Shown here: in pieces, positions 9,010 to 17,798 of the stretch
Layout: each line of letters begins with the position of its first letter
How positions within the stretch are numbered: position 1 is the stretch's first letter
Origin: Lysobacter sp. yr284
Lineage (GTDB): Bacteria; Pseudomonadota; Gammaproteobacteria; Xanthomonadales; Xanthomonadaceae
Direction: 5' to 3'
DNA length: 64,000 bases
NCBI RefSeq assembly: GCF_900107375.1
Contig: NZ_FNPT01000002.1
Span: forward strand, 306,690-370,689
Program-made: the position numbers and the translations under genes
Notes under the pieces: model-generated
What the model saw: the letters and a program-made list of their open reading frames with translations, nothing else
What the model was told of the DNA's origin: nothing
Database searches by the model: none

Positions 9010-9360
9010 TCGACCCGTAGCCCCTGTAGGAGCGGCGCGAGCCGCGACCGCGCCAGGACACCTACGATGACACTCCAGCGAGCCGGCGCACTGCCGGTCT
9101 CGCGGTTCGGAAAGACGCAGGGCCCCGCGGCCCGCGTCGTGGCCGCGGTGGCGCGGTCGCGGCTTGCGCCGCTCCTACAGGGGGCGGCCGGGCTTCACCC
9201 AATCGGGCGGGTTGGCCCCGTTCACCGCCATCCGACTTAGGTCCAGTACGCCCGCGAATGCAGGCCGGGGCCGCTTCCGGCATAATTGTGCGGTTAACAC
9301 CGTTCGATTCGTGCGCCGCGCCTCAGCCGGCGCCCGCCCTACTGCTGGAAGAATTCCCTC
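9010..9360. other. Intergenic region before isocitrate dehydrogenase
   Basis: It holds a paired palindromic element (9024-9183, listed separately) and then about 175 bases leading to the dehydrogenase. A CATAAT at 9281-9286 could be a -10 box, but no -35 at the right spacing is evident. GGAAG at 9350-9354 may be the ribosome site. Confidence 0.4.
9024..9183. repeat. REPIN-like paired palindromic element, family A, copy 1
   Basis: The left arm begins TGTAGGAGCGGCGCGAGCCG (9025) and continues to CGACCGCG at 9052. The right arm is its inverse, CGCGGTCGCGGCTTGCGCCG with CTCCTACAGG (9152-9183). Between them is a core of about 100 bases. The same arms recur at 11012-11173, 18770-18799 and 52703-52804. 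The core of this copy matches the core at 11 kb in reverse orientation. Such doublets are typical of REP elements mobilised by RAYT transposases elsewhere in a genome. Confidence 0.8.
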
Positions 9361-10374
9361 ATGACGCAAACGATTACGGTCATCCGTGGCGACGGCATCG
9401 GCCCGGAGATCATGGACGCCACCCTGCACGTGCTCGACGCGATGAACGTCGGCCTGAGCTACGAGTTCGCCGACGCCGGCCTCGTCGCCCTGGAAAAGCA
9501 CGGCGAGCTGCTGCCCGCGGCGACCATGGATTCGATCCGCAAGAACCGCATCGCCCTGAAGAGCCCGCTGACCACCCCGGTCGGCGAGGGCTTCAGCTCG
9601 ATCAACGTCGAGCTGCGCAAGCGCTTCGACCTGTACGCCAACGTGCGTCCGGCCAAGTCGTTCCCGAACACCAAGTCGCGCTTCCCCTCGGGCGTGGACC
9701 TGATCACGGTGCGCGAGAACACCGAAGGCGCGTACATCGGCGAAGGCCAGACGCTGTCGGAAGACGGCGAGACCGCGATGCTGACCCAGAAGATCACCCG
9801 CCGCGGCTCCGAGCGCATCGTGCGCTACGCCTTCGACCTGGCCCGCAAGACCGGCCGCAAGAAGGTCACCGTGGTGCACAAGGCCAACATCCTGAAGTCG
9901 ACCTCGGGCCTGTTCCTGAAGACCGCGCGCGAAGTGGCGCAGCAGTACCCCGACATCCAGTGCAACGAGATGATCGTGGACAACACCTGCATGCAGCTGG
10001 TGATGCGTCCGGAGCAGTTCGACATCATCGTCACCACCAACCTGTTCGGCGACATCATCTCCGACCTGTGCGCCGGCCTCGTCGGTGGCCTGGGCCTGGC
10101 GCCGGGCGCCAACATCGGCACCGACGCGGCGATCTTCGAAGCCGTGCACGGCTCGGCCCCGGACATCGCCGGCAAGGGCATCGCCAACCCCTGCGCGCTG
10201 CTGCTGGGCGCGGCGCAGATGCTCGACCACCTCGGCCAGCCGGACAAGGCGACCAAGCTGCGCGAAGCCATCATCGCCACGCTCGAAGCCAAGGACTCGC
10301 TGACCCCGGACCTGGGCGGCGAAGCCAACACGATGGCGTTCGCCAAGGCCATCGCCAGCCGCGCCACCGCGTAA
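9361..10374 (+). CDS. NAD-dependent isocitrate dehydrogenase
   Basis: TCA-cycle enzyme converting isocitrate to 2-oxoglutarate. The 337-residue protein is of the short isopropylmalate/isocitrate dehydrogenase type. Substrate motifs are VRENTEGAYIGEGQ (about 119-132) and KANILKSTSGLF. The metal-binding Asp segment is NLFGDIISDLCAGLVGG. The cofactor loop EAVHGSAPDIAGKGIANP lacks the Lys/Tyr pair of NADP enzymes, indicating NAD. It is not leuB: the substrate helix has SINVELRKRFDLYANVRP, as in isocitrate enzymes. It stands alone and ends at a strong terminator (10405-10430). Confidence 0.92.
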   Translation: MTQTITVIRGDGIGPEIMDATLHVLDAMNVGLSYEFADAGLVALEKHGELLPAATMDSIRKNRIALKSPLTTPVGEGFSSINVELRKRFDLYANVRPAKSFPNTKSRFPSGVDLITVRENTEGAYIGEGQTLSEDGETAMLTQKITRRGSERIVRYAFDLARKTGRKKVTVVHKANILKSTSGLFLKTAREVAQQYPDIQCNEMIVDNTCMQLVMRPEQFDIIVTTNLFGDIISDLCAGLVGGLGLAPGANIGTDAAIFEAVHGSAPDIAGKGIANPCALLLGAAQMLDHLGQPDKATKLREAIIATLEAKDSLTPDLGGEANTMAFAKAIASRATA

Positions 10375-10404
10375 GCCGGACCGCCGCCGCGACGATCGAC
10401 CCGC

Positions 10405-10430
10405 GAAAGGGCGCCTTTGGGCGCCCTTTC
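10405..10430 (+). terminator. Rho-independent terminator after isocitrate dehydrogenase
   Basis: Perfect 10-bp stem GAAAGGGCGC / GCGCCCTTTC with a short loop, followed by GTGTTTG. It lies 30 bases after the stop. Confidence 0.85.
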
Positions 10431-10619
10431 GTGTTTGCGGCGCCGCGTTTTGCGCTGTACCGCACGCCCGTGCGGATCGCGGAGCGCTAGGCTCGCGCGG
10501 CGAGATCGGGCAGGTCGCCGTCGACTGTCCGAAGGGGCCGCGCGCATCGATGTCCGCCACCGCCGGGGAGAGCGGCGGCGACCCCGCACCCGACGGTTAC
10601 GTTCGCATCGAGGAATGTC

Positions 10620-10856
10620 ATGAAGATCAGGAAGATGAAGAGCAAGGCGCTGGGTCTGCTGGCGCTGGCGCTGCTGGGTGCCGCCGGCACCGTGGTGGCC
10701 TATCCGGCGCCGGGCACCTGCACCGCGGCCAACCAGGGCCAGCGCGTGCGCGAGTACAACTCCGACAACAGCTCGCGCATCTACATGTGCGACGAAGGCG
10801 TCTGGCAGACCTATGCGATCTGCGACAAGTACGGCCGCTGCATCGTGATCATCTGA
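10620..10856 (+). CDS. Small exported cysteine-containing protein, unknown function
   Basis: A 78-residue protein with a clear signal peptide: basic start MKIRKMKSK, hydrophobic ALGLLALALLGAAG, and likely cleavage near VVAYPAPG (about 27/28). The mature part is about 50 residues with four cysteines (CTAAN, MCDEG, ICDKYGRC), which could form two disulfides in the periplasm or outside. GAGG at 10610-10613 is a good ribosome site. I do not recognise a named family; it resembles short secreted peptides of this bacterial group. It is transcribed alone, followed by a 15-bp tandem repeat that begins inside its last codons and then a terminator. Confidence 0.72.
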   Translation: MKIRKMKSKALGLLALALLGAAGTVVAYPAPGTCTAANQGQRVREYNSDNSSRIYMCDEGVWQTYAICDKYGRCIVII

Positions 10857-10920
10857 GCCGCGCTGATCTGGGCCGTGGTGACCTGAGCCGTGGTGATCTG
10901 GGCCGCGGCGATCCGAGCGG
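10851..10920. repeat. 15-bp tandem repeat, about 4.7 copies
   Basis: Units at 10851, 10866, 10881, 10896 and a partial at 10911 follow the pattern ATCTGRGCCGYGGTG. The stop codon of the small exported protein lies inside the first unit. Read in another frame the units give a pseudo-pentapeptide pattern, but no gene is supported. Confidence 0.8.
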
Positions 10921-10951
10921 CCTCGGCGCCGGCGCGGGCCGCGGCCGTTCG

Positions 10952-10975
10952 ACGGGGCGCCTTCGGGCGCCCCGT
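10952..10975 (+). terminator. Rho-independent terminator after the small exported protein
   Basis: Stem ACGGGGCGCC / GGCGCCCCGT with a TTCG tetraloop, followed by TTCGTTCG. It lies about 95 bases after the stop codon, beyond the tandem repeat. Confidence 0.75.
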
Positions 10976-11011
10976 TTCGTTCGCGCCCGATGCCCAGGCT
11001 GCCCCGGCCGC

Positions 11012-11173
11012 CCCCTCTAGCAGCGGCGCGAGCCGCGACCGCGTCATCGCGTTCACGGCGCAAGCCCGGCAGGCCCCGTCTTTCCAAGCCGCCAGACCGC
11101 TGAGCGCCGGCTCGTTGCGGTTTCCTCGCAGCTGTATTGGCGCGGTCGCGGCTCGCGCCGCTCCTACAGGGGG
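11012..11173. repeat. REPIN-like paired palindromic element, family A, copy 2
   Basis: The left arm is 11012-11043 (slightly decayed, CTAGCAGCGG instead of GTAGGAGCGG). The right arm is 11141-11173 (CGCGGTCGCGGCTCGCGCCG then CTCCTACAGG). The core contains GTCTTTCC and GCGCCGGCTCG, which reappear reverse-complemented in the copy at 9 kb, so the two copies are inserted in opposite orientations. The rest of 10857-11296 apart from the tandem repeat and terminator holds no gene. Confidence 0.8.
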
Positions 11174-11296
11174 CGGCAGGCCCGGGATCGCCCCAGTCAG
11201 CATTTATCCCGCCACAGCATTCCACCCCGGGCACTCGACAGGAGTGTGTGCTGCACTGCAAAATCGCACGGTTTTCAAATCCATCTGGATGAAGCG

Positions 11297-12643
11297 ATGA
11301 ATGAACCGCTGCGTCCGGGCGCGCCGATCGTCCCCAGCGCCCTGGCCCTGACCCCGCTGCTGCTGTTCCTGGCGCTGTTCTTCGGCGCCGGGCTGTACTT
11401 CACCGCGCACGGCGATGCGATGGGCTTCTACCAACTGCACGCGCCGGTGGCGATCCTGCCGGCGCTGGCGCTGGCGGCGTTCATCGCCTGGCGGCGCGGA
11501 ATCAAGCCGCTGGAGACGCTGCTGGAGGGCATGGGCGACCACAACGTGGTGCTGATGTGCTTGATCTTCCTGCTCGCCGGCGGTTTCGTCGAAGTGTCCA
11601 AGGCGATCGGCGCGGTCGACGCCATCGTCGCGCTCGGCGTCGGCAACGTGCATCCGGCGCTGCTGCTGCCGGCGCTGTTCGTGGTCGCCGGCTTCATCTC
11701 GCTGTCGCTGGGCACCTCGATGGGCACCATCGCCGCGGTCGCGCCGATCGCCTTGGGCGTGTCCGACGCCTCCGGCCTGGATCGCGCGCTGGTGCTCGGC
11801 GCGGTCATCGGCGGGGCGACCTTCGGCGACAACCTGTCGGTGATCTCCGACACCGCCATCGTCGCCAGCCGCACCCAGGGCTGCACGATGCGCGAGAAGT
11901 TCCGCGAGAACCTCAAGCTGGCCCTGCCGGCGGCGCTGGCGACCCTGGTGCTGCTGGGTTTCCTCGGCGAAACCGCGCCGGTGCAGACGCCCGACCCGGT
12001 CTCGCCGTGGCTGATCCTGCCGTACCTGATCGTGCTCGGCCTGGCCATCGCCGGCGTCGACGTGATCATCGTGCTGAGCCTGGGGCTGGTGATCGCGGGG
12101 CTGTTCGGGGTGTTCTTCGCCGAGGACTTCGGCTTCGCCGCCTACACCACGCATATCTGGGACGGCTTCGAGAGCATGATCGAGATCACCCTGCTGTCGC
12201 TGCTGGTCGGCGGCCTGGGCGCGCTGATGAAGGCGGCCGGCGGCCTGGCCTGGCTGGCGCAGACGATCGGCAAGTTCGCCCGCGGCCATCGCAGCCGCCG
12301 CGCCGGCGAGGTCAGCATCGCCGCGCTGTCGGCGACCACCGACGTGTTCACCGCCAACAACACGGTGGCGATCCTGATCAGCGGCGGGCTGGCGCGCGAC
12401 GTGGCCCAGCAGCACGGCGTGCCGCCGGCGCGCGCGGCCAGCGTGCTCGACATCTTCGCCTGCGTGACCCAGGGCGTGCTGCCGTACGGCGCGCAGATCC
12501 TGCTGGCGGCGTCGCTGAGCAAGGTCTCGCCGCTGCAGCTGGTCGGCAACGTGCATTACAGCTGGTTGCTCGGCGCGGTGACGATCGTGGCGATGCTGTG
12601 GCCGTCGCGCAAAGCCAAGGTCGCCGAAGCCGCCGCGACCTGA
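11297..12643 (+). CDS. Na+/H+ antiporter, NhaC family
   Basis: Inner-membrane antiporter exchanging sodium for protons (or a related amino-acid exchange). The 448 residues carry about 11-12 hydrophobic helices. The family signature GATFGDNLSVISDTAIVASR (about 188-207) and the later SATTDVFTANNTVAILISGG are typical of NhaC transporters. The ATG at 11297 is chosen over one 51 bases upstream because the preceding residues are not membrane-like or conserved. It is a single gene, convergent with the acyltransferase downstream. Substrate is assigned from family only. Confidence 0.82.
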   Translation: MNEPLRPGAPIVPSALALTPLLLFLALFFGAGLYFTAHGDAMGFYQLHAPVAILPALALAAFIAWRRGIKPLETLLEGMGDHNVVLMCLIFLLAGGFVEVSKAIGAVDAIVALGVGNVHPALLLPALFVVAGFISLSLGTSMGTIAAVAPIALGVSDASGLDRALVLGAVIGGATFGDNLSVISDTAIVASRTQGCTMREKFRENLKLALPAALATLVLLGFLGETAPVQTPDPVSPWLILPYLIVLGLAIAGVDVIIVLSLGLVIAGLFGVFFAEDFGFAAYTTHIWDGFESMIEITLLSLLVGGLGALMKAAGGLAWLAQTIGKFARGHRSRRAGEVSIAALSATTDVFTANNTVAILISGGLARDVAQQHGVPPARAASVLDIFACVTQGVLPYGAQILLAASLSKVSPLQLVGNVHYSWLLGAVTIVAMLWPSRKAKVAEAAAT

Positions 12644-12686
12644 TCGCGGGTCGCCCGCGGCTTTGCGTCGCGGGCGCGGCGGCCGC

Positions 12687-13805
12687 TCAGGCCGGTTGCA
12701 ATGCCGGGGCCGGTGGCAGGCGCGGAAACAAGCGCCGCTGGCCGAAGGCCAGCAGCGGTTTTTCCAGCCAGCGGTACGAGGCGAGGCTGAAGACGATGCA
12801 GGCGACGATGCAGGCGATCACCGAGGCGTCGTGCATCCACGGCGTCAGCCCGTGCCGCCAGACCCGGACCAGGGCGAAGATGATCAGTGGGTGCGACAGA
12901 TACAGCGAGTAGGACGCGTCGCCCAAGGCCACCGGCAGCGCCGGCAGCCGCAATCCGCCGGGACGCCCCTCCCACGCCGCCATGCCGAGCACGAGCAAGG
13001 CGCTGACCGGACCATACAAGGCCGCGCGCAGCGCGCCGGCCGCATGCACCGACGTCAGCTCGCGCGCGACCAGGAAGCTGGCGAACAATCCCGCCGCGCC
13101 CAGCGCTGCGCACCACGGCGCCAGCGCGCGCGGCAGGCGCTGCGCGTACAGCGCGATCATCGCGCCGGCGATGAACTCCCAGGTCAGCGGGCTGGCGATC
13201 ACGGTCAGCCACGGCGAGAAGTCCACCGGCGCGAGCGCGTACGCCACGCTGGTCAGCGCGCCCCAGCCCAGCAGGAACCACGCCACCCGGCGCTCGGGCA
13301 CGAACGCGATGGCGAGCGCGCCGACCAGATAGAAATACAACTCGTGCACGAGCGTCCAGCCGACCGCGAGCATCGGCCCCTTCTCCTGCGGCAGCAGCAG
13401 GTACGACTTCGCGATCTGCGCGGCGTCGTACGGGAAGCCCGACACGCCGCGGCTCAGCGCGATCGCCGCGACCAGCACGCTGGTGTAGACCCAGTAAGTC
13501 GGATAGATGCGCCAGGCGCGGCGCGCCAGGAAGCGCCGCGCTTCGGTCGGCGAGCGATAGCGCCCGCGCGCCACGGTGACCATGACGAAGCCGGAAATGA
13601 CGAAGAACAGATCCACGCCGCCGTAAGCGTGGCGGAAGAAGTCCGGCAGCAGGACGTGGCCCGCGCCGGCCGCGCGTTCCATGCTCGCCAGATGCATCAG
13701 CACGATCAGCAGCGCGGCGATGCCGCGCAGCGTCTGGATCGAGGAAAACACCGGCTTGGCGGCGGGCGCCGCGAGCGGCGCGGCGGATGCGTTTGCGAAT
13801 CCCAC
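12687..13805 (-). CDS. Acyltransferase 3 family (OafA-like) membrane protein
   Basis: Integral membrane O-acyltransferase, probably decorating a surface polysaccharide or periplasmic glycan. The 372 residues have about ten helices. The family opening is visible as IQTLRGIAALLIVLMHLA (about 22-40), with the catalytic His in LMH, followed by GGVDLFFVISGFVM (about 62-75). SLYLSHPLIIFALV near the C-terminus is also typical. It lacks the SGNH domain of long OafA proteins. It stands alone between convergent nhaC and the mltD-gloB pair, so its substrate is unknown. Confidence 0.85.
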   Translation of the reverse strand: MGFANASAAPLAAPAAKPVFSSIQTLRGIAALLIVLMHLASMERAAGAGHVLLPDFFRHAYGGVDLFFVISGFVMVTVARGRYRSPTEARRFLARRAWRIYPTYWVYTSVLVAAIALSRGVSGFPYDAAQIAKSYLLLPQEKGPMLAVGWTLVHELYFYLVGALAIAFVPERRVAWFLLGWGALTSVAYALAPVDFSPWLTVIASPLTWEFIAGAMIALYAQRLPRALAPWCAALGAAGLFASFLVARELTSVHAAGALRAALYGPVSALLVLGMAAWEGRPGGLRLPALPVALGDASYSLYLSHPLIIFALVRVWRHGLTPWMHDASVIACIVACIVFSLASYRWLEKPLLAFGQRRLFPRLPPAPALQPA

Positions 13806-13926
13806 GTTGCCGACGTCCTTTGCCTGAAGCCGGCGGGGAGTGTAGAGCAGGCGGCCGCCGGCCGGCCGCGTCGGGTTTGCCGGGCGCGGCGGTTCGCGCG
13901 CCCGCGTCGCCGATCGCGCTCGGCCG

Positions 13927-15414
13927 TTACTTGCGGCGCGGCGCCGGTGCGTCGATCAGCAGCGCTTGGCCCGGTTTGAGCACGGCTTTGGCATCCAATC
14001 CGTTGAGCTTGAGCAGATCCGCGGCGCGCACGCCGTAGCGCTTGGCGATGGTCCAGGGATTCTCGCCGCGGCCGACGGTGTGCTTGCGCGGCGCGGCCGC
14101 CTGGGCGCGCTGCGGCTTGGCCGGGCGCGCGAGCGGTTCGGCGGGGGCGTCTTCGGCCGAGCCCAGGGTCCTGGGTTCGGCGTCGCGCGCGGCGGCGGCG
14201 ACGAGTTTGGCGTCGCCCCGGGCCGACTCGGCCGACTTGGGCGCGACCAGCGCGGTGGCTGCGTTCGCGGTCGCCTCGCCCGGCTTGAGCGCGGCGAGCG
14301 GCCGCGATTCGTTGCCGGCGCTCTCGCCCGGCTTGGCCGGCGCGGCGGTTTTCCCGCGGCCTTCGCTGGCCGGCAGCTCGCCCGAGGCGGTGGCCAGTTG
14401 CGGCGTGGCCGCGGCCGGTGCGCCGACCGCGGTCGCGGCCACCGCCAGCAGCGGTGCGCGGCGTCCGCCGGGGCGGCCGATGCGGCCGTCGCCGAACACC
14501 GGGTTCAGCCGCTGCAGCCAGGCCACGTCCTGATCGGTGCGCGCGGCCCATTCGCCGATGCTGTCGACGCCGTCGGGCACGGTCACCGCGGCCAGCCGCG
14601 GCACCGGCCGGTCGAGCGCGGACAGCCATTCCTCGCGGTCGTCGGCCTGCTCCATCAGGCACGACAGCGCGTGCAGCTTGCGCACGTAGGCGGTGGTGAT
14701 GTCGGACAGGCCGGTCAGCTGGTCGTGGCGGGCGTCGGCGATGTTGACCCCGGCGCGCTTGATCGCGTTGAACACGCGGTACTCGCCGGCGTTGTAGGCC
14801 ATCACCGCCAGGCGCCAGTCGCCGCCGAACATGCCGTGCAGGGTCTTGAGGTAACGCACCGCGGCCTGGGTCGATTCGACCGGCGACAGGCGGCCGTCGT
14901 AGCCCTCGCGCATCGGCACGCGGTGGTTGCGCGCGGTGATCGCGATCATCTGCCACAGCCCGGCCGGGCCGGCGGCGCTGCGCGCGCCGGGGCGGTAGCC
15001 GCTCTCGACGAAGGGGATCAGCGCGTATTCGGTCGGCAGGTGGTTCGCGCGCAGGGCGTCGACCACGTAACCGAACAGCGGCAGCAGGTCGTCGTCGCTG
15101 GCCGCCAGGCGTCGCGGCGCGTTGGCGAAATGCTGGCGCCAGCGGGTGCTGACCCCGGGCTCGCAGGTCTGGTCGGCGAGGCCGTCGCGGAAGCTGCGGT
15201 AGATCTCGCGGCCGTTGCGGGTCGGGCCGGCGTCGTCGGGCGCCGCGGTCGCGGCTTCGGCGGCCGCGGCGGGCAGCGCCGCCAGCCAGCACAGGCCGGC
15301 GGCGAGCGCGGCGAGCAGCGCGCGGCGCCGGGGCGCGGTTCGCGCGGCGGCGGCCGGGGGCCGATGGTCCCGCCCCGGGCGGGCCGGGGTCCGCCGATCG
15401 TGCGGCCCGCTCAC
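13927..15414 (-). CDS. mltD: Lytic murein transglycosylase D (SLT plus LysM)
   Basis: Cleaves peptidoglycan glycan strands, leaving 1,6-anhydromuropeptides. A long N-terminal Arg/Pro-rich stretch precedes a signal segment at about 30-52 (ALLAALAAGLCWLAALPAAA). The SLT domain has catalytic Glu137 in IPFVESGYRPGARSAAGPAG, then GLWQMIAITARNH and AYNAGEYRV. A low-complexity Ala/Pro linker (about 290-430) leads to one LysM domain near 440-490 (HTVGRGENPWTIAKRYGVRA). E. coli MltD has two LysM domains and a lipobox; neither is seen here. The ATG overlaps the gloB stop by 4 bases. The true start may be internal, as the first 28 residues look non-conserved. Confidence 0.88.
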   Translation of the reverse strand: MSGPHDRRTPARPGRDHRPPAAAARTAPRRRALLAALAAGLCWLAALPAAAAEAATAAPDDAGPTRNGREIYRSFRDGLADQTCEPGVSTRWRQHFANAPRRLAASDDDLLPLFGYVVDALRANHLPTEYALIPFVESGYRPGARSAAGPAGLWQMIAITARNHRVPMREGYDGRLSPVESTQAAVRYLKTLHGMFGGDWRLAVMAYNAGEYRVFNAIKRAGVNIADARHDQLTGLSDITTAYVRKLHALSCLMEQADDREEWLSALDRPVPRLAAVTVPDGVDSIGEWAARTDQDVAWLQRLNPVFGDGRIGRPGGRRAPLLAVAATAVGAPAAATPQLATASGELPASEGRGKTAAPAKPGESAGNESRPLAALKPGEATANAATALVAPKSAESARGDAKLVAAAARDAEPRTLGSAEDAPAEPLARPAKPQRAQAAAPRKHTVGRGENPWTIAKRYGVRAADLLKLNGLDAKAVLKPGQALLIDAPAPRRK

Positions 15415-16193
15415 GCGCGGAACCCATCCTTCCAGCGCCGCAACTCGGCGAAGGCTTCGACCTCATCGGCCGGCGCGCGGCCCAGCCGCGCGGCCAGCGC
15501 GGCGATCACCGCCGGCGCGCGGCTGCGCAGGAACGGGTTGGTCGCGCGTTCCTCGGCGAGGGTGACGGGCAGGGTCGCTAGTCCGGCGTTGCGCATGGCC
15601 TGGGCCTGTTCGATGCGGCGCTGCAGCGCCGGGTTGTCGGGGTCGACCACGCGCGCGAAGGCGGCGTTGGACAGGGTGTATTCGTGGCCGCAGCAGACCT
15701 GGGTCGGGCCGGGCAGGGCGGCCAGCCGATCCAGCGAGGCCAGCATCTGGGCGGGCGTACCTTCGAACAGGCGGCCACAGCCCAGGCTGAACAAGGTGTC
15801 GCCGGTGAACGCCAGCGGGGCGCCGTCCGGGCCGTCGTCGAGCACGTAGGCGATATGGCTGAGGGTGTGGCCAGGCACTTCCAGGACGCGCACTGCGTGC
15901 CCGGCCGCGTCGAACCGGGCGCCCTCGCCGAGCCGCTCGGTGGCCTCGGCGATGCGTTCGTCGCGCGGCGAATACACCGGGATCTGCGGCCAACGTTGCA
16001 GCAACGCCGCAGTTCCGCCGATGTGGTCGTTATGGTGGTGGGTCAGCAGGATCGCCGCCGGGACCAGGCCCTGCGCCGCTGCGGCCAGCACCGGGCCGGG
16101 TTCGCCGGGATCCACGACCAGGGCGCGGCCGTCGTCGCCGGCCAGGACCCAGATGTAGTTGTCGTTGAGGGCGGGCAGGGCGGTCAGCCGCAT
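15411..16193 (-). CDS. gloB: Hydroxyacylglutathione hydrolase (glyoxalase II)
   Basis: Hydrolyses S-lactoylglutathione to lactate and glutathione in methylglyoxal detoxification. It is 260 residues, the usual length. The metallo-beta-lactamase motif THHHNDHIGG is at 51-60; later ligands include GHTLSHIAY, FTGDTLFSLGCGRLFEG and CCGHEYTLSNAAFA. The C-terminal RATNPFLR substrate-binding motif is present. It overlaps mltD by ATGA. The gloB / yafS / rnhA / dnaQ neighbourhood is the same as in E. coli. Confidence 0.95.
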   Translation of the reverse strand: MRLTALPALNDNYIWVLAGDDGRALVVDPGEPGPVLAAAAQGLVPAAILLTHHHNDHIGGTAALLQRWPQIPVYSPRDERIAEATERLGEGARFDAAGHAVRVLEVPGHTLSHIAYVLDDGPDGAPLAFTGDTLFSLGCGRLFEGTPAQMLASLDRLAALPGPTQVCCGHEYTLSNAAFARVVDPDNPALQRRIEQAQAMRNAGLATLPVTLAEERATNPFLRSRAPAVIAALAARLGRAPADEVEAFAELRRWKDGFRA

Positions 16194-16349
16194 CGAACCG
16201 GATCTCCTGGCGCACGCGCGGCGGGGACGCCGTCGCAGTAGGCTGGGCAGCGCCGGGGCTGTCGCGCCGGCGCCGCGGTGTTTTTGCTATATCCATCGCT
16301 CGGCTCCGGACCCGCCACCACGGTCCCGGCCCCCTACCGAGACGCGACC

Positions 16350-17099
16350 ATGCCCGCCCTGTCCCACGGACGTCAACCCGACCCCGGTCCCGGACCCGGC
16401 CCCGCGCCGGGCCAGGGCGCGGCCTTGCGCTGGTTCGGCGAGGTCTCCGGGCACGGCCTGCTGGAGGTCGAAGCCGGGGCGATGGCGCGGGTGCTCGGCG
16501 CCAGCCCGCCGCTGCCCTGGGCCTGGTTCGGAGTGGCCGCCGCGCAGCCGCCGCACGGGCGCGGCGTGGCCCTGCGCCGCAGCGTCGAGGGCTTCGACGG
16601 CGCAGTGCGCTGCCGCCTGCCGCTGCCGCTGGCCAGCGAGGCCTTCGGCGCGGTGCTGCTGCAGCACGTGTTCGACGACGGCGCCGATCCTCTGCCGTTG
16701 CTGGGCGAATGCGCGCGCATCCTCGCCCCGGGCGGGCGGCTGTGGCTGGCCACGCTCAATCCCTGGAGCCCGTACCGCCTGCGCTGGGCGCGCAGCGGCC
16801 TGCACGCGCGCGATGCCGGCCATTGGCAGGCGGCGCTGCGCAGTTCGGGCTTCGCCGCCGACCCGGTCAGCCTGCAATGGCTGGGCCCGCGCTGGCGCGC
16901 CGCCCACGGCGAGGCCGGCGGCATCGGCGCCGCCGACGTGCTGCGCGCAGGGCTGGCGCTGAGCCTGACCAAGCGCGTGCACGCGGCGATCCCGCCGACG
17001 CGGCTGCAGCAGCTGCGCTGGCAGACCGGGCTGGTCCCGCGCGACGCCGCCGCCCAGCGCGGCGCGGCTGCGCGCAAGCGCGAGGACGGCGCGGGCTAG
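16350..17099 (+). CDS. SAM-dependent methyltransferase-like protein (YafS-like)
   Basis: A 249-residue protein with the C-terminal part of a class I methyltransferase fold: DGAVRCRLPLPLASEAFGAV (post-I to motif II region) and LGECARILAPGGRLWLATLNP (motif III, about 118-138). The glycine-rich motif I for SAM is weak or absent, so activity is uncertain. The position between gloB and rnhA matches E. coli yafS, supporting orthology. An in-frame ATG 72 bases upstream is possible, but the Pro-rich N-terminus is poorly conserved either way. Confidence 0.7.
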   Translation: MPALSHGRQPDPGPGPGPAPGQGAALRWFGEVSGHGLLEVEAGAMARVLGASPPLPWAWFGVAAAQPPHGRGVALRRSVEGFDGAVRCRLPLPLASEAFGAVLLQHVFDDGADPLPLLGECARILAPGGRLWLATLNPWSPYRLRWARSGLHARDAGHWQAALRSSGFAADPVSLQWLGPRWRAAHGEAGGIGAADVLRAGLALSLTKRVHAAIPPTRLQQLRWQTGLVPRDAAAQRGAAARKREDGAG

Positions 17100-17220
17100 G
17101 GCGCGCGGTCGGTCCGGCCGGCCACCGCCGCCGGCAGTCCCGCCCGCCCGGAAACCGCCGCCGCAACGTCCGGCGCCGAAACAGCGATAATGCGTCGCCG
17201 TTTTTCATGAGTGACGCTGC

Positions 17221-17691
17221 GTGAGCCAAACCGACCCGGGCGCCGACAAGATCGTGTCCATCCATACCGACGGTGCCTGCCTCGGCAACCCCGGCCCCGG
17301 CGGCTGGGCCGCGCTGATGCGCTACAAGGGCCACGAGCGCGAGCTGTCCGGCGGCGAGCCGGACACCACCAACAACCGGATGGAGCTGATGGGCGCGATC
17401 ATGGCCCTGGAAGCGCTGACCGAACCGTGCCAGGTGGTGCTGACCACCGACTCGCAGTACGTGCGCAAGGGCATCACCGAGTGGATCGGCAACTGGGCGC
17501 GGCGCGGCTGGAAGACCGCCGGCGGCGACCCGGTCAAGAACCGCGACCTGTGGGAGCGCCTGCATTCGGCCAGCCAGCGCCATTCGATCGACTGGAAGTG
17601 GGTGAAGGGGCATTCCGGGCATCCGGAGAACGAGCGCGTGGATACGCTGGCGCGCCTGCAGGCCGAACGCCTGCGTCCGTACCGCCCCTGA
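17221..17691 (+). CDS. rnhA: Ribonuclease HI
   Basis: Degrades RNA in RNA-DNA hybrids during replication. The 156 residues include the four catalytic acids: Asp17 ([16 protein letters not shown]), Glu55 (NNRMELMGA), Asp77 (LTTDSQYV) and Asp141 (NERVDTLA), with His131 in [10 protein letters not shown]. The start is GTG at 17221. Overlapping upstream there is an ATG giving only a short frame. Downstream dnaQ is in the same direction after 107 bases. Confidence 0.97.
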   Translation: MSQTDPGADKIVSIHTDGACLGNPGPGGWAALMRYKGHERELSGGEPDTTNNRMELMGAIMALEALTEPCQVVLTTDSQYVRKGITEWIGNWARRGWKTAGGDPVKNRDLWERLHSASQRHSIDWKWVKGHSGHPENERVDTLARLQAERLRPYRP

Positions 17692-17798
17692 GTCCTGCGC
17701 CGCGCCCGGCCTGCGCGTCGCGTCGCGCGGCTGTGCGCGACCGGCGCGTTCGCCCGCGCGGCGACGACCGCCCCACCGCCTCCGGCTAGAATCGCCCC

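Noticed and set aside
10864-10920. Possible pentapeptide-repeat protein (A/D-L-x-R-G pattern) after the small exported gene
   Set aside because: The pattern comes from a 15-bp DNA repeat of under five units in a frame with no plausible start or continuing domain.
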